Assembly (NCBI GenBank): GCA_963573315.1
Contig: OY752141.1
Span: 1,736,001-1,800,000 of the forward strand
Origin: Entomortierella parvispora
Taxonomy: Eukaryota; Mortierellomycota; Mortierellomycetes; Mortierellales; Mortierellaceae
Direction: 5' to 3'
Length of the DNA stretch: 64,000 nt
Shown here one piece after another: positions 11,420 to 22,694 of this stretch (positions within the stretch are counted from its first letter, which is position 1; each line of letters opens with the position of its first letter). The notes beneath the pieces were generated by a model. The model searched no databases. It was not told the origin of the DNA and saw nothing but the letters and a program-made list of their open reading frames with translations. A program made the translations under genes and the position numbers.

Positions 11420-13166
11420 CTAAAGCTCCCTCTGGTTCTGGACTCCATTCCGAACCCCCTCATTGTACTCCATCTTCTCACCTGTTGGCATCGGAACCTC
11501 TTCCTTCTCTGCTCCAGCTGTGGCGGGGATGGAACCCAATGGCATCTGGCTCTGATGACGAATCTGTTCAATGTCGGTATCCAGACGCGACGCTGGCAAA
11601 GCTTGGGTCTTCCAAGCTGGGACATCCGAGTTGAACAATTCTTCCATTTCCTCCAGAGTACGACCCTTGGTCTCCGGGAACATGAAGAACACATGGATCG
11701 TCATGGCTACACAAAACGCCGCAAAAATGTAATAGGTCTTGTACTGGATGCTCTGCAACAGAGGCGGTACCGCGTACGCGAGCGCAAAGTTAAAAGCCCA
11801 GTTCGCGGCCGTCGACAGTGACACGGCCTTGGATCGGATGCGAAGAGGGTAGATCTCTGCTGGGTAGGTCCAAGAAACAGGACCCCAAGAAATGGCAAAC
11901 GAGCACACAAACAGGTACGAGCATGCGATGACAGCATGGGAAGCAGAGGGGTTATCCTTGATGGCCCAGGTTGTTGTTGAATTGTCAGTCAGATCGGCAG
12001 GCGAACCAAATTTGCCCATCAGGCCACCGATTAAGAATAGCCAGAGGGCCATAAATGTCGATCCAATCAAGAGTACAGGGCGACGGCCCCACTTGTCGAT
12101 ATAGAGGATGGCGGGGATGGTCATGACGACATTCAAGACGTACTGGATCGAGGATGCCTGCAAGTTGGCGTTACCGGTGTAACCAGCTCCTTGAAAGATA
12201 AAGACAATATAGTACATGGCCACATTCATACCCGTGAGCTGAGACCAGGACTGGAGGGTGATACCAAGGAAGACCTTGCGCAAGTTGGGCTTTTGGAACA
12301 GTTCAAGGTACGAACGCGCGACCATGGTTCGATCAAAGCGAATGACTTCCTCAATCTCCTTGAACTCGGCCTGGACCGCAGGATCGTTCTTGTTACCGCC
12401 GGCGCGCAGATTAGCCAAGACCTCCAAGGCCTCGTCCCAACGATCTTGATCCGCCAACCAACGGGGTGAGTATGGGAAGACACTGATACCAACCAAGAGG
12501 ATAATACCAGGGACAACTTGGATACCCCAGGGGACACGGAAGGCAGCGTTGGACTGTATGAACGAACAACCGTATTGGATAAAGTATTGGATCAAGATAC
12601 CCCAGGTGATGGCCCACTGTTGCAAAGAAACGATGCGACCACGGATCTCTTTGGGGGCAATCTCGGACTGATACACGGGGACAATCATAGAGGCCAAACC
12701 GACAGCGATTCCGTTGATGATGCGGCCTACAATCAACATACCAACACCGACGGATGCACATTGGATAATAGAACCGACGATCCAAATGCAGGAGGCGAGC
12801 ATGATGGTCCTTCTACGCGAGATCTTGTCGCCAAGAGGACCGGCCAGAAGAGCACCAAAGAAGGAACCGGCCGGCATGGAGGCGACGATTCCTCCCTGGA
12901 GAGACGAGGATGGGTGATTAAAATAGTTTTGGTATTGATCCGTACCGACTGCTCCGGACATGGACGAGATGTCAAAACCAAAGAGCATGCTATTATTTTC
13001 GGCAGTAAATGATTGCCCAATCATTAGAGAAAAGACGATACCCAAATGGCTCCGGTTAGGGGGCCAAGACTGAAATGATGCCGAGAAGGAAGGAGCCTTA
13101 CCCTCCAATGGTGGCAAACATGCCCAGGAAGTAGACATTGCTCAAGAGCTTGTACTTGCCCGACAT
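11420..13166 (-). CDS. MFS sugar transporter
   Basis: Exon 1 is 13166-13102 and exon 2 is 12989-11420 (112-base intron, donor GTAAGG, acceptor AATAG); 544 residues. The start MSGKYKLLSNVYFLG leads straight into the first membrane helix. This is a 12-helix major facilitator of the sugar porter family. It shows the PESPR-like YSPRW, the sugar-transport signatures GRIINGIAVGLASM and YQSEIAPKEIRGR, the DKWGRRPVL loop, and PETKGRTLEEMEELF after helix 12. It should import a hexose or related sugar with protons across the plasma membrane. The exact substrate cannot be read from sequence. The C-terminal tail is hydrophilic and rich in Glu and Gln. A TATA-like box and a GA/CT-rich leader lie upstream, consistent with a regulated, well-expressed gene. 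Confidence 0.9.
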
Positions 13167-13360
13167 GATTGTTGGGGTAAGTGGGGTGTGAAGGGAAGGG
13201 GAAAGGGAAGGGAGGGGGGGAGAAGAGAGAAAGAAGGAAGGAAGGATGGAGAGGGAGATGGAGGATTGGACAAAATGTGAAAAAGGAGATTCGATTGAGC
13301 AGAAGGGATGAGAAAGGAGAAGAGAAAAGAGAGAAAGAGAAGAAAAAAGATCGGCCGTTT

Positions 13361-13368
13361 TTTTTATA
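13361..13368 (-). promoter_or_regulatory. TATA box of the sugar transporter
   Basis: TATAAAAA on the minus strand, 195 bases upstream of the transporter start at 13166. The leader between them is purine-rich on the plus strand (CT-rich in the transcript). Confidence 0.5.
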
Positions 13369-13369
13369 C

Positions 13370-15578
13370 AGGGTGATCGAAGGGTGACAATGGGGGGCAT
13401 GATGCCCATTGCCAGGAACAAGACATCCGGCTTGCTGTCCAGTCCACGCCACACACTCACCCCTGGTGCATCCACTCCCCGGCCTTCCCTCTGACACACG
13501 ATGCAACACTAGTCAGGGCACTTGTGCACAACAGTGCGGCAATAGTGCGCGCAGGTGGGAGGGAGGCTCAGTTCAATTTTCGTTTCCTTTCAGGTGCTAG
13601 TTGCAGCGTGTACAGACCATGCTCTTTGTATTGATTTTTTTTTTTTGCAACATGATTTAGAGTATGTCATGATGATTTGGACCATTCAACGCGTCCTTCG
13701 TTGTGTTTGCTGTGGAGGAACAAGTCTTGCTTGCGAGGGAAAACCTTGTTTGGGACGCTCTGTGCAACCCAAGGACGACCGAAAGAGGATGGCCTGCTTC
13801 TTTCCTGCGGGCTTGGGCGAAGGAGAGGCTTTGTGCACGAACGACGGAAACCTTGTGGGGTTTTTTTGTTGGCACTGTGTCGCTGGGAGTGGTCTTGCAT
13901 GGACGAGTTGAGTGTTTGTGCCGGGACATTCGCTGTATCAAGATAGCGCAGGCAATGTGCTTTGGCAACATCCCCTCCTTCTTGTCCACAAGAGTGACAA
14001 GACTGTTTGACCATTTTTTTTGTTCCTTCCCTCAACTTGCTTTCGCCGTTCTTCCTTGTTGATGTGGGGCAAAGAAAGAAAAAAAAAAGACCCGAGCACA
14101 TGCACATGCCCTGGACTAGTGTGGGCAAACCAACAATGACACTAGCACAAAAGAAGACCCTCGGTGTGCGCCCATTCTATCCCACTGTCACCCACCCACC
14201 CACCCACCGACCGTTGTGGTTGCATATTCTCTTGCAAAATGAGGGAAAGAGGTGTACCCACGCATGCAGCCACAGGGCTGAGAAACCCAAATAAGGGTGC
14301 ACCAAACACCAAGAGGTCCGTGTGCTCGTAAGCTTTCTGTATTCTCACGTTTGTCACTTCTTGCAAGACAACAAGGCCGATTGTGGAGAGAATTCGAAAC
14401 GTATAGAGATCATTTCTCAGTTTAGTGGTTCCCTGGTGCATGTGCATCCAATCTGTGCATCCAATCTGTGGGCTCCTCTGGCGAAAATAAGGTAATCGGG
14501 AGAGTGGAGACACCTGGCCTCGATCGCTTTGTCTCAAGGGAGTACAGTACATGGCTGATGAAAGCCCTTAAAGCACCTGTTGTCTTCAGTCGAGTTCGTC
14601 TTTCGCTCTATCTTTTCTCTTCCTTTTTCTCAACACATCAATTCACCCAGAAACTACACATAGAAGAAAAGGGCGAGACCCAGAGACCACTCCATTGGTC
14701 TTGCGGACCACGGACTTTGCTATTCCGTTGCAACTGCAGCCTCCAGTGCTCTTTCATTCCATTTCCTTGTTAGACCCGAAGCTGCATCACATGTGACATG
14801 AGCAGTGTGTGGACTTCGGGAGGGTATGCTAGCCGTCATCTTTGAGGAGTTCTCTCAAGTGAGATGAGTGGCACTAGGACACGAAGGGGATCGAGGACTC
14901 CTTCGGTGAATCCACATCATGCAATTGTGGTGAAGGCGTTTACACGCTGAATGGCGCTTCGACGCAGTCGACCCTTCAATCAACCTTCAACCTTCAACCC
15001 TCGACACCAACTCACATCTACACGAATCGATATTGTGCATGGCAATGAGGATGAGATGCAGTACAGCTTTTTCGATGGATTTAAAAAAGCAAAGATGTGT
15101 TCCTCTACCTATCAATATGGGACATAAACCGTTCAATGGATCGAATGCACAAAAAAAGAGTCTACACTGAACGAACAACGAACCATATTTCATAACTGCA
15201 AGGATATGAAAACGTACTTTGATCGGCACATGCAAAGGTCTTTCTTTCGAATGCACAAAGTTCATCCGACAGTAGTCTATCCAAAGTGGATACAGAGCCC
15301 TCAAAAGACCGACTCTGTGAACAGTGCGAATGGAAATGGTTGTTTTTATTCTTGCGAGGAAAGTCCATTTGATTAGGAGCGTGTCCACCACTTTCACGCG
15401 CTGACGGCGGGGTCAAATATGAAGGCTGAGATACCTCAGCTCACAACACACTCCAGCTGTTATCAAATCATAATGTATTGGTATAATAGAATGTTGCTGT
15501 TGAAGATGAATCTATAGAGCAGTGTACTGTGCGTGTAGTTGTTGGGCTCGATCCTTGGATGGCTTGTGTTGAACGTTG

Positions 15579-15615
<37 letters not shown>

Positions 15616-15667
15616 CACAATGCACAGTCTGTGCGTCCTTGCGCTTTTTGTCGTTTTCCTAGGAACC
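13370..15667. other. Gene-free interval
   Basis: I see no supportable gene. Several frames of 100-150 codons exist on both strands (for example minus 14987-15397), but they lack family resemblance, splice context or a coherent composition. A 30-base poly-T run lies at 15582-15611, close to the 3' end of the next minus-strand gene. Confidence 0.5.
15582..15611. repeat. 30-base poly-T tract
   Basis: Uninterrupted run of 30 T about 55 bases beyond the stop codon (15668) of the methyltransferase gene. On the coding strand of that gene it is a poly-A run in the 3' flank. Confidence 0.9.
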
Positions 15668-16407
15668 CTAGATCACGTAGGGCACAAAGCGCCAGCGCGT
15701 GCTTGCATAGTCCTTGAATTCTTTTCCAAAGTGCTGCTCCAACATGGCCTCCTCGCCCTGGACTCTGAAAATAATCAAACCAACACTGAGCAGCAACCCA
15801 CCGAGTGTCAAGAGGGCGCCGGGAATGGGGACAGGCATCAGTGGCTTGATGAGATATGTCCAGTATCCTCCAGTAGCCATCAAAAAGATGTATGAGATGC
15901 CTGTCATCATGATTCCAGTGTAGGAGGGATGGAGGAGGAGGCGATAGGGTCCATCCTGAACAAGACGATGGCCAGGTCGAATGGTGAGAGAATACTAAAA
16001 ACAACAATTGAAAAAGAAGAGGACGTTAGCTTCCAGATCGCACAAATGGACAAACGGTCAGCAAGTTCGGCGATCCTAGAGGAACATACGGTGAAGAACC
16101 GGTCCAGGGTCTTGAATGCCCAAGCTCTCAGTGCGTATCCCAAGACGCCATTGACAGTTACCAGGGCTTGCCAGGGTTTGAGCTCGGCTGGGAAGACACC
16201 TCTGGCCATGAGCAAGATGTAGAGAGCGGTTGTGGCGATGGCGGCGGTCTGGCCAAATTTCGGCATCTTCTCGATTATGATGGTGGAGAACAAGCCCTCG
16301 TCCTTGACCTTGTCGGACTTTTCCTTTGTGGTGGAGGAGGCCGGAGGCCTAATCGAGAGGACGAGAGCGAGGGTGTGGAGGGAGAGGCAGGCGGCCTTGA
16401 TGAGCAT
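15668..16407 (-). CDS. Isoprenylcysteine O-methyltransferase (Ste14/ICMT family)
   Basis: Exon 1 is 16407-16090 and exon 2 is 15994-15668 (95-base intron, donor GTATGT, acceptor TTTTAG, phase 0); 214 residues. ICMT methylates the C-terminal prenylated cysteine of CAAX proteins such as Ras and mating pheromone, using S-adenosylmethionine at the ER membrane. The family signature is present across the junction: IRPGHRLVQDGPYRLLLHPS (GH..V..GPYR..HP.Y.G). It is followed by two hydrophobic helices and the C-terminal GEEAMLEQHFGKEFKDYA. Several N-terminal helices complete the membrane protein. It is somewhat shorter than yeast Ste14 (239 residues). Related methyltransferases of other specificity share this motif, so the exact substrate is inferred. 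Confidence 0.82.
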
Positions 16408-16536
16408 GTCGGGTGAATGTGGGTGGTGGAGGTGGCGGTGGTGATGGAGATGGATGTCAAGGGCGAGGAAGAAAAGGAGGATGCGAATGAGAATGAGAGA
16501 TGAAGTTGAGGAATGATGCAAGAGAGAGCATGTCGC

Positions 16537-16543
16537 CTTTATA
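16537..16543 (-). promoter_or_regulatory. TATA box of the ICMT gene
   Basis: TATAAAG on the minus strand, 130 bases upstream of the ICMT start at 16407. Confidence 0.5.
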
Positions 16544-16702
16544 GGCCGTCGGTCAGTCGGCCGGCTGTTCCCTTTCGGTCGTCATGGACGTTGCACAAAG
16601 ACAAGACAGACGTCGTGTTCGCATCACACCCCTCGAATGGGGAGAATGGGCTCCCTTCCTCTCCCTCCACATGCCAGTGGCTGCTGTCTTGCGAACCGAG
16701 CC

Positions 16703-16764
16703 TTTTTTTTTCTTTCTTTTTTTTTTCTTTTTTTTTTTTTCTTTTTTTTTTTTTCTTTTTTTTT
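16703..16764. repeat. Interrupted poly-T tract
   Basis: Sixty-odd bases of T runs broken by single C. It lies between the ICMT promoter and the 3' end of the thioredoxin-like gene (stop at 16838), and is A-rich on that gene's transcript strand. Confidence 0.85.
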
Positions 16765-16837
16765 CTCTCTGCTCGTCTCACGGGACTTGGATCAAAGCCA
16801 GTTGTCTGGAGGAGGGTACAATTTATTCTTCAGCACA

Positions 16838-17744
16838 TCAAGTCTTCAAAGCCTCTTCCAGGTGACCGTGAAGCCAATTTTTGTGTCCAGCATACTTGAC
16901 CGTGCCACCGACCACCAAGATGAGACCAGGATAAAATTTGTACCCGGTTCTCTCGAACAGTGCTATTTTTTTTCATGCATATCAACCGGTCAACATTTTT
17001 TTGCCTTTCCTTTTCTTGATGTTCATCACTTCTCTCAAACGCGAAGACTTACAATCTCTAGCAAAGTTCTCGGCATTATCAACGTACGACATGTAGCGAA
17101 ATTTGTCCTTGCGTTCTTCAACAAAAGCTTGAACACTTTGGACATCGTCCTTTCCGTTCTTTGTGGGTCCATCATTGTTGATGCCAATGACAGCAACGCG
17201 CCCTGCATGCCTCTCTGCAAGCTCGGAAAGCACAGGCGCAGGCTCAGTACATGGTCCACACCTACCAAGGTTGCAGATCATGTGTTAAAAATTTTCTCGT
17301 ATCAACCCCCGCCCATGTTGAAATAGAACCTGGAGGCCGTTAAATCATTTACCATGTTGCCCAAAATTCAAGAACAACAATGTCTTCTTTGCCCTCGAAT
17401 TTGCTTCCAGAGATATGGTGTAACTTGTCAAGGAGCCCTAGGACAGCAACCTTCTCACCAATGGCTGGGCTCGTCCAATTTTTCCTGGCAAGCAAATGAG
17501 GACCGGCTTTCAATCTATCACGGACCATCTCGTAGGAGCTAGGGTTGTGCTTGTTTTTACCGAGAACGTCGAAGGGATTCTCAATTCCAATCTCCTTTGT
17601 TTTGACTTTAAAGACTTCGACGGCTTTCCAGAATGGCTCCTCCTCCCAGGTCTCTCCATATTTGTCAGCGAAACCGTCGACAAAGATCTCGGTGTAGACA
17701 CGGAGAAGAACCTTTCTTTTTTCTTCAGGACTTTCCTCGGCCAT
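16838..17744 (-). CDS. Thioredoxin-like (redoxin/TlpA-type) protein, three exons
   Basis: The exons are 17744-17353, 17261-17053 and 16962-16838, with phases matching at both junctions; 241 residues. The first junction falls inside the active-site Trp codon and creates WATWCGPCTEPAPVL. This is the thioredoxin-fold CxxC site, at about residues 132-135. The region before it (IVVLEFWATW) is the central strand of the fold. Exon 3 supplies the last strands (GLILVVGGTVKYAGH) and a helical tail. The N-terminal 110 residues are a charged helical extension with no recognised domain. There is no signal peptide, so it is probably a cytosolic disulfide reductase or peroxidase-related protein. The substrate is unknown. 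Confidence 0.78.
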
Positions 17745-18620
17745 GGTTGAAAATATGATGGGGCAAAGAGATTATTGTAGGAAAGAATGATAAGATGAAA
17801 AGGAGACGGTGAATTTTCAAACTCTTTGATGGAGCTGCCACCAATTCCTGTCGCAGGGATATACCGTAGAAAATTTACCTTTTTCACAATGGAGTATCGT
17901 GAATGTGATGGGCCAAGGTAGGAGAGGGTAAACAGGGAGGGAAGCAGCGGGAGGAGCAATGGAGGTTGTTTTTGATGGTGAGGTGTGGGTATTTATGGTA
18001 TTTATGAGAGATAGTGGTGGCAACGGTTCGTGCTGAAAGACTTTTATTTACCAATCTTCTTTGAGTTTATCCGCTCTTGGGCATTCAAAGAAGTGCACGG
18101 GTCATACGTGGAAGTGTTTATTTGTCGTCCTGCTGCTGTGGTCCTACTATCACAACAAAGTTCAGGGGTAAAGTTCCGCCAAAGTTCAAGGCAGGGGACG
18201 GTGACGCCAGGAGAGTGTTAACAGTATTTGCATCCGGTCCAACGGTCCTCGGTTCGCGATATCCCATCTTCAATCCATTGCTTTCGACCAATTCTCAACG
18301 AATTTGGACTGTAGGACCATTACTGGAAAGTCCTTCATCCCGCTGATAAGTTCCATGAAACCGCTAGTCAATATCGTTTTGTCCGCCGACACAATTTTCT
18401 TTTTCTCATGTCGAACTTCCTGAATTTGTTTGATTGTGGACTTTTTCTCGACGGAAATTGTGCATTGTGGCACTGGAATGGACCACCAGGTCAAACTTCA
18501 TTAATATGAGAGCGAGGGACAGACTGACTCTGGGCAAGGAGGAAGGGGAAGAAGTATCGTCGACAAACAGGACGACAAATAGACATTTCCCATGTTGACA
18601 TCATGCGATGGGAATTCAGA

Positions 18621-18744
18621 CCAATGTCGCACAGCAATTTTTCCAGGCGCCCTTAGAGTAAATAATGTCATTTGAGGGTCAGGAAAGGAAAATCAAAGGG
18701 AGAATGCAAGCCAACGTCGCACAGCAATTCTTCCAGGCACCCTT
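18621..18744. repeat. 34-bp direct duplication, 90 bp apart
   Basis: Copies at 18621-18654 and 18711-18744 share GTCGCACAGCAATT and the following TTCCAGGC, with only a few differences. Confidence 0.75.
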
Positions 18745-18974
18745 TAAAGTGTTTTCTTTTCCTTCGGCATACGCTTCCGTAAAGCTGATCAGTTGGATGT
18801 TTTACCAAGGCGTGACCAGTGCATTGGGCGTGAGAGTACAGTACTCCAGAGATGGGTTGAAAAGGCCCCCTTGTTGCCAACGCTTGAAGGCCCACGCTTG
18901 CCGTTTGCCCCCCCCCCATAGTAGAATACACGTAATCTCTTGAATCTTGGTGGACTTTCCTATGTTCTCCTTAG

Positions 18975-19239
18975 ATGGACCCAGTTGTCATGAACCAGAG
19001 GCAGTGATGACAACGAAGTAGAAGAATTGTATGTGGCAAGGACCGGTTTATTGTTATTGGAACTGAATTGGTAAAGATAGTATTGGTGGTATTGACGGTA
19101 GTGGAGGTACTAAAGATACTGAATGTGTTTGGGGAATAGTGTTGCTGGTGCTAGTTATACCTGCTTGGATGGACGCAGTTGCTATGAGCCAGAGGCAGCG
19201 ACGACTACGAAGCAGAAGAGTTGTATGTGGCAAAAGACA
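18975..19239. repeat. 70-bp imperfect direct duplication, 195 bp apart
   Basis: Copies at 18975-19044 and 19170-19239 share GGAC.CAGTTG, CCAGAGGCAG and TTGTATGTGGCAA with scattered substitutions. This suggests an old local duplication. Confidence 0.7.
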
Positions 19240-20625
19240 ACTCCTCTCAGTCTCGCGTCCCTCCTATCGTTATATATTTGAGCCGCGGTGGCTTAGATGG
19301 GCCAAATCCACGACAAATGGATGGTGGTGGTGCTGGCGGTGGCCACGGCCCCCACCCTTGCGCCTTTCCCCATTCCATTCCTGCTCTTGCTACTTTCCCT
19401 TCCATTCCTATCCCCCCGCAGGACCACCGCTCCACACGGGTGCACGCCCGTGCACGCGACGGCCGCACAATCCTTGCTTGGCGGCTCTCATGTGTCATTC
19501 GCCATTCCGGAGCCGAACCGGCAACCCCGCTGCTCCTGTTCCTGATGCCATGGCCCTGTCACGGCTCACCTGCATGATATCAATCTTGGTCATGAGTTAT
19601 CCCTTCCCTCCTTTTATCATTCTCGGCTGCCAAGAATTATAACGATGATCCACTTTTGTGCTTGCGTCTTTTTGAACAAACACAACACAAAAAAGATGAC
19701 TCCAGGCAAACACGTCTGAGGAGTCCCATCTCCTTTGTGTGTCTTGCCTTGTTCGCTTCACAAGTCGAGCTATCCAAGCCGTTCAGCTGCGAAACCGAGG
19801 GACCAAAGGCCGGGTGTGTTTCCCAGTGAAAGCGTGGCTCCTCTCCGCCAATGTAAAGCCCTATATTTTAATTCATAAACCAGGCTTCGATATGAGCCCA
19901 ATGCTCGGAGGCATGCCTGCGCCTGCTTCTGTCGCTCTAGTCAGTGGGATGTCAAGCAAATTGTCAGGCTGTTGTTTTCATGTCGTTTTTCCCCCTCGTT
20001 GACGCCACCAAAAATAAAGAACCAGCTCACGTGCCCAAATGATATTCGCCCAATTTCATCTAGGTGGGCTGTTGTGCAGAGGAATGGTGTTGTGGACCTG
20101 TCAATGGAAACTTCATGGATTCGCCTCTGGGGCGCGGGGGCAAGAGGTGATACTGAACACGTACCCATCAGCAAGTGGAAGAAACGAATGGCAAAAACGC
20201 TCGTCGGAGAGCAGTACGAAGAGGATCGACGGCTTTTGGCATTCAAAATCTCCCTCTCTCCCCCAGGTTGTGCTCTTTTGACTAATTTGTCCACAAACTT
20301 GTTGTCGCGCCCTATTCAAGACAGTTCATGGAACCAGGTACAGGAGAAGAAAGAGAGCTCGTGGCGTTACACTTTGTCGGGAATATGTTCTATTACATTT
20401 TTTCTGTTTTTCGCTTTTTTCTCTCTCCATCCTTTCTTCTCCTTTGGAGACACCTCTCCCCCTTCTCACAAGGATCCACTCAACTCTCAATTCTCCAGTC
20501 CGGACAATACATCGAGCCTATAATAAGCATTCCCCCGCCTCTCCAATCCAAGCATCTCACAAACGCGATCACAACATTTACAAGATCGACACTGTCTACA
20601 CCACCGCCACAATTGGCACCCCACA

Positions 20626-22030
20626 ATGGCGAAAGGAGTCTACAGGCGACTGGCCAGGGAATGGCCGCGGATTGTAATAGTCTCCATTAGCCTCCACTCG
20701 CTCTACTCAGCTGTCCACACAATATATTCAGTGCAAGTTTCGTTCAAGGATCGGAGGCGAGCCACCCAATGTGAGTAACACTATTGAGGGCTTTATTTTT
20801 GTTTTGTCCTCATCCCTTGCCCAGGATTTCGTCTCTTCCTCCTTCCTCCACGTTCCATTTTCATTTTATTTTTGCCCTTTTTTTCCTTTCCTGCAACGAT
20901 CAAATACCTCTTTGTACTCTTTGATGTTTCCCTCGCCCTCGTCCCTGGATGTAACATCCGAGTCGCGAATAGAACTTTCAGTCAGCCCATCTTCTCAGCA
21001 TCGTTTTCTGTGCATCACCCAATTTTACTGAAAAAGCTCACAACGACCCACAGGAGAGAAGAGTAGACATCCTTCCTAGTTTCTCTCGGCACACTGCGAT
21101 TTGATCCGCACATTGAGTCTGCGCTCCCACGCTCTAGTTTCGTTTTACGTGGCTTTAGAAAACACCCCTCTCCAATATTCTTTGGCATTCGCCTCGCGTC
21201 GCGGCCTTTTACTTTTTCGCTGCTGGATCTGTTTGGCAATCTTTTTCCTACATGGTTCCAAAAAAAACACACGCAGACACACACACACACACACACGCTC
21301 ACTCTTTGTCCCCCCATCAATTTCCTGAATTGTACTACCTTACTCACATATTCGCACACAAACAACATCCATCTACACACACACATGGTCCTCTTTTTCT
21401 TCTCCCGCGCCCTTGTTCTGTCTACTTTTAGCACAAAAGATGCAAATCGCTCAACAAATGGAAGCGGACGCGTTAATAGGCCAATCGATCCTCACCATCC
21501 TCGACGTTTCTCTCCTCCTCTTGGCCATGTCCGTCCGCTCCTTCTCAATGACGCGTCTTGTCTTTCGGGTATGGTGTCTCAAGACCGTCTTCCGGATCCT
21601 CTCCTATCTCTCTGCCACCATATTATCCCTTTCTACTTCCATGGTGGTTCCAGAATCCGATATAATGGAGGAGGACAATGTCTTTGGTAGATCAAGGTCT
21701 TTTGGACGGTCCAATCCTGCCGTCGGCTCTTCTATGCCTTCAATAGCGTCTTTCATCGATCGGACAGAAAGCGAGGCACAACGGACGTATCTGTCAGATC
21801 TTCAGGGACAGATCTGGAAAGAGGGACTCTCTTGCTTGGTCCCTTGGTTGAGGATCGAGATTCTACTCATCGTTTTACAAGGCGTGGCTCTGTTGGTGAT
21901 GGTGAGAGATATCAAAGGCTATTCTCGCTCTTCGCTCCTTTTCCTGGCTTGCGGTTGTTGCCGGTCTTCTTGGACCCGGCCTGAAGAAGAGCAACCACAC
22001 AAACGAGCAAAATGGAAAATAGTAGATTAA
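20626..22030 (+). CDS. Multi-span membrane protein of unknown function
   Basis: Exon 1 is 20626-20770 and exon 2 is 21432-22030, joined across a 661-base intron (donor GTGAGT, acceptor TTTTAG, phase 1); 247 residues. The N-terminus is basic (MAKGVYRRLAREWPRIVIVS) and leads into a first hydrophobic helix. Further helices are ILTILDVSLLLLAMS, VFRILSYLSATILSL and EILLIVLQGVALLVMV, so about four spans are likely. A Ser/acid-rich loop (about residues 128-180) separates helices 3 and 4, and the C-terminus is basic. I do not recognise the family. The large intron is the weak point: exon 1 could belong elsewhere, but frame and phase agree. Confidence 0.55.
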
Positions 22031-22275
22031 AAAAAAAATAAAAAAAAAACACCTTGCTGTCTGTCACTTTTGTGGTTGTGTGCGCTTGCTGCTGTGGGGG
22101 ACAACAATCAATTGGTTTATTAGAGACGACGTTGACTTTTCTCAAGCGCCAATCCACACATTCATTTCAAGGGCGAGGGGAGAAGAGAGAAATAGAAACC
22201 TTTTCTGTTTTATCTTGATCCCAAAAGACCAGTTGTCTGCGGTGTATATTTATTTCGGAAAAAAAGAGGGTGTGT

Positions 22276-22298
22276 TGTGTGTGTGTGTGTGTGTGTGT
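22276..22298. repeat. GT dinucleotide microsatellite
   Basis: About eleven GT units in the convergent interval 22031-22694 between the membrane protein and the Ndt80-family gene. A matching CA microsatellite lies at about 21277-21295 inside the membrane-protein intron. I see nothing else in the interval. Confidence 0.85.
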
Positions 22299-22694
22299 TT
22301 TATAAAGAAAAAATGGCGGAAAAAAAAAGAGTGAAGCACTTCTCTTTGATTTATGGGGATGAAAGATTAATTAAAGTAGAGGCAAAGATGAGAGGAGAAG
22401 GAAAGAGGGGGAGGAGGGGAAGAAGAATGGATATAAATATTGGGGAGACAGACTTTGACTGACTTGGTTTGGTTGAACACTGTGCAATAATTGAACAAGA
22501 TAAAAAACAATAAAAGTAATGATGATGTAGAAACGCTTTTTTTTTTGCCCCCTCGCCTTTTCCTTGTCCTCTTCCTCCTCTCTCGTGGCTTTTGCTAGTC
22601 CTTTTGGTTTCTTTTGTTTCTTTCTTCTCGAGGAGGATTACATCCTTCTTTTTCTGGCCGTGCTGGTTGATCAGAAAAAGGGGGGGAAAGAAAC

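Larger units (their letters stand above)
17745..20625. other. Gene-free interval with short duplications
   Basis: I find no gene in these 2.9 kb. Two pairs of imperfect short direct duplications are present (18621/18711 and 18975/19170), together with GC-rich and CT-rich patches. The region holds the promoters of the divergent thioredoxin-like (minus) and membrane-protein (plus) genes. Confidence 0.5.
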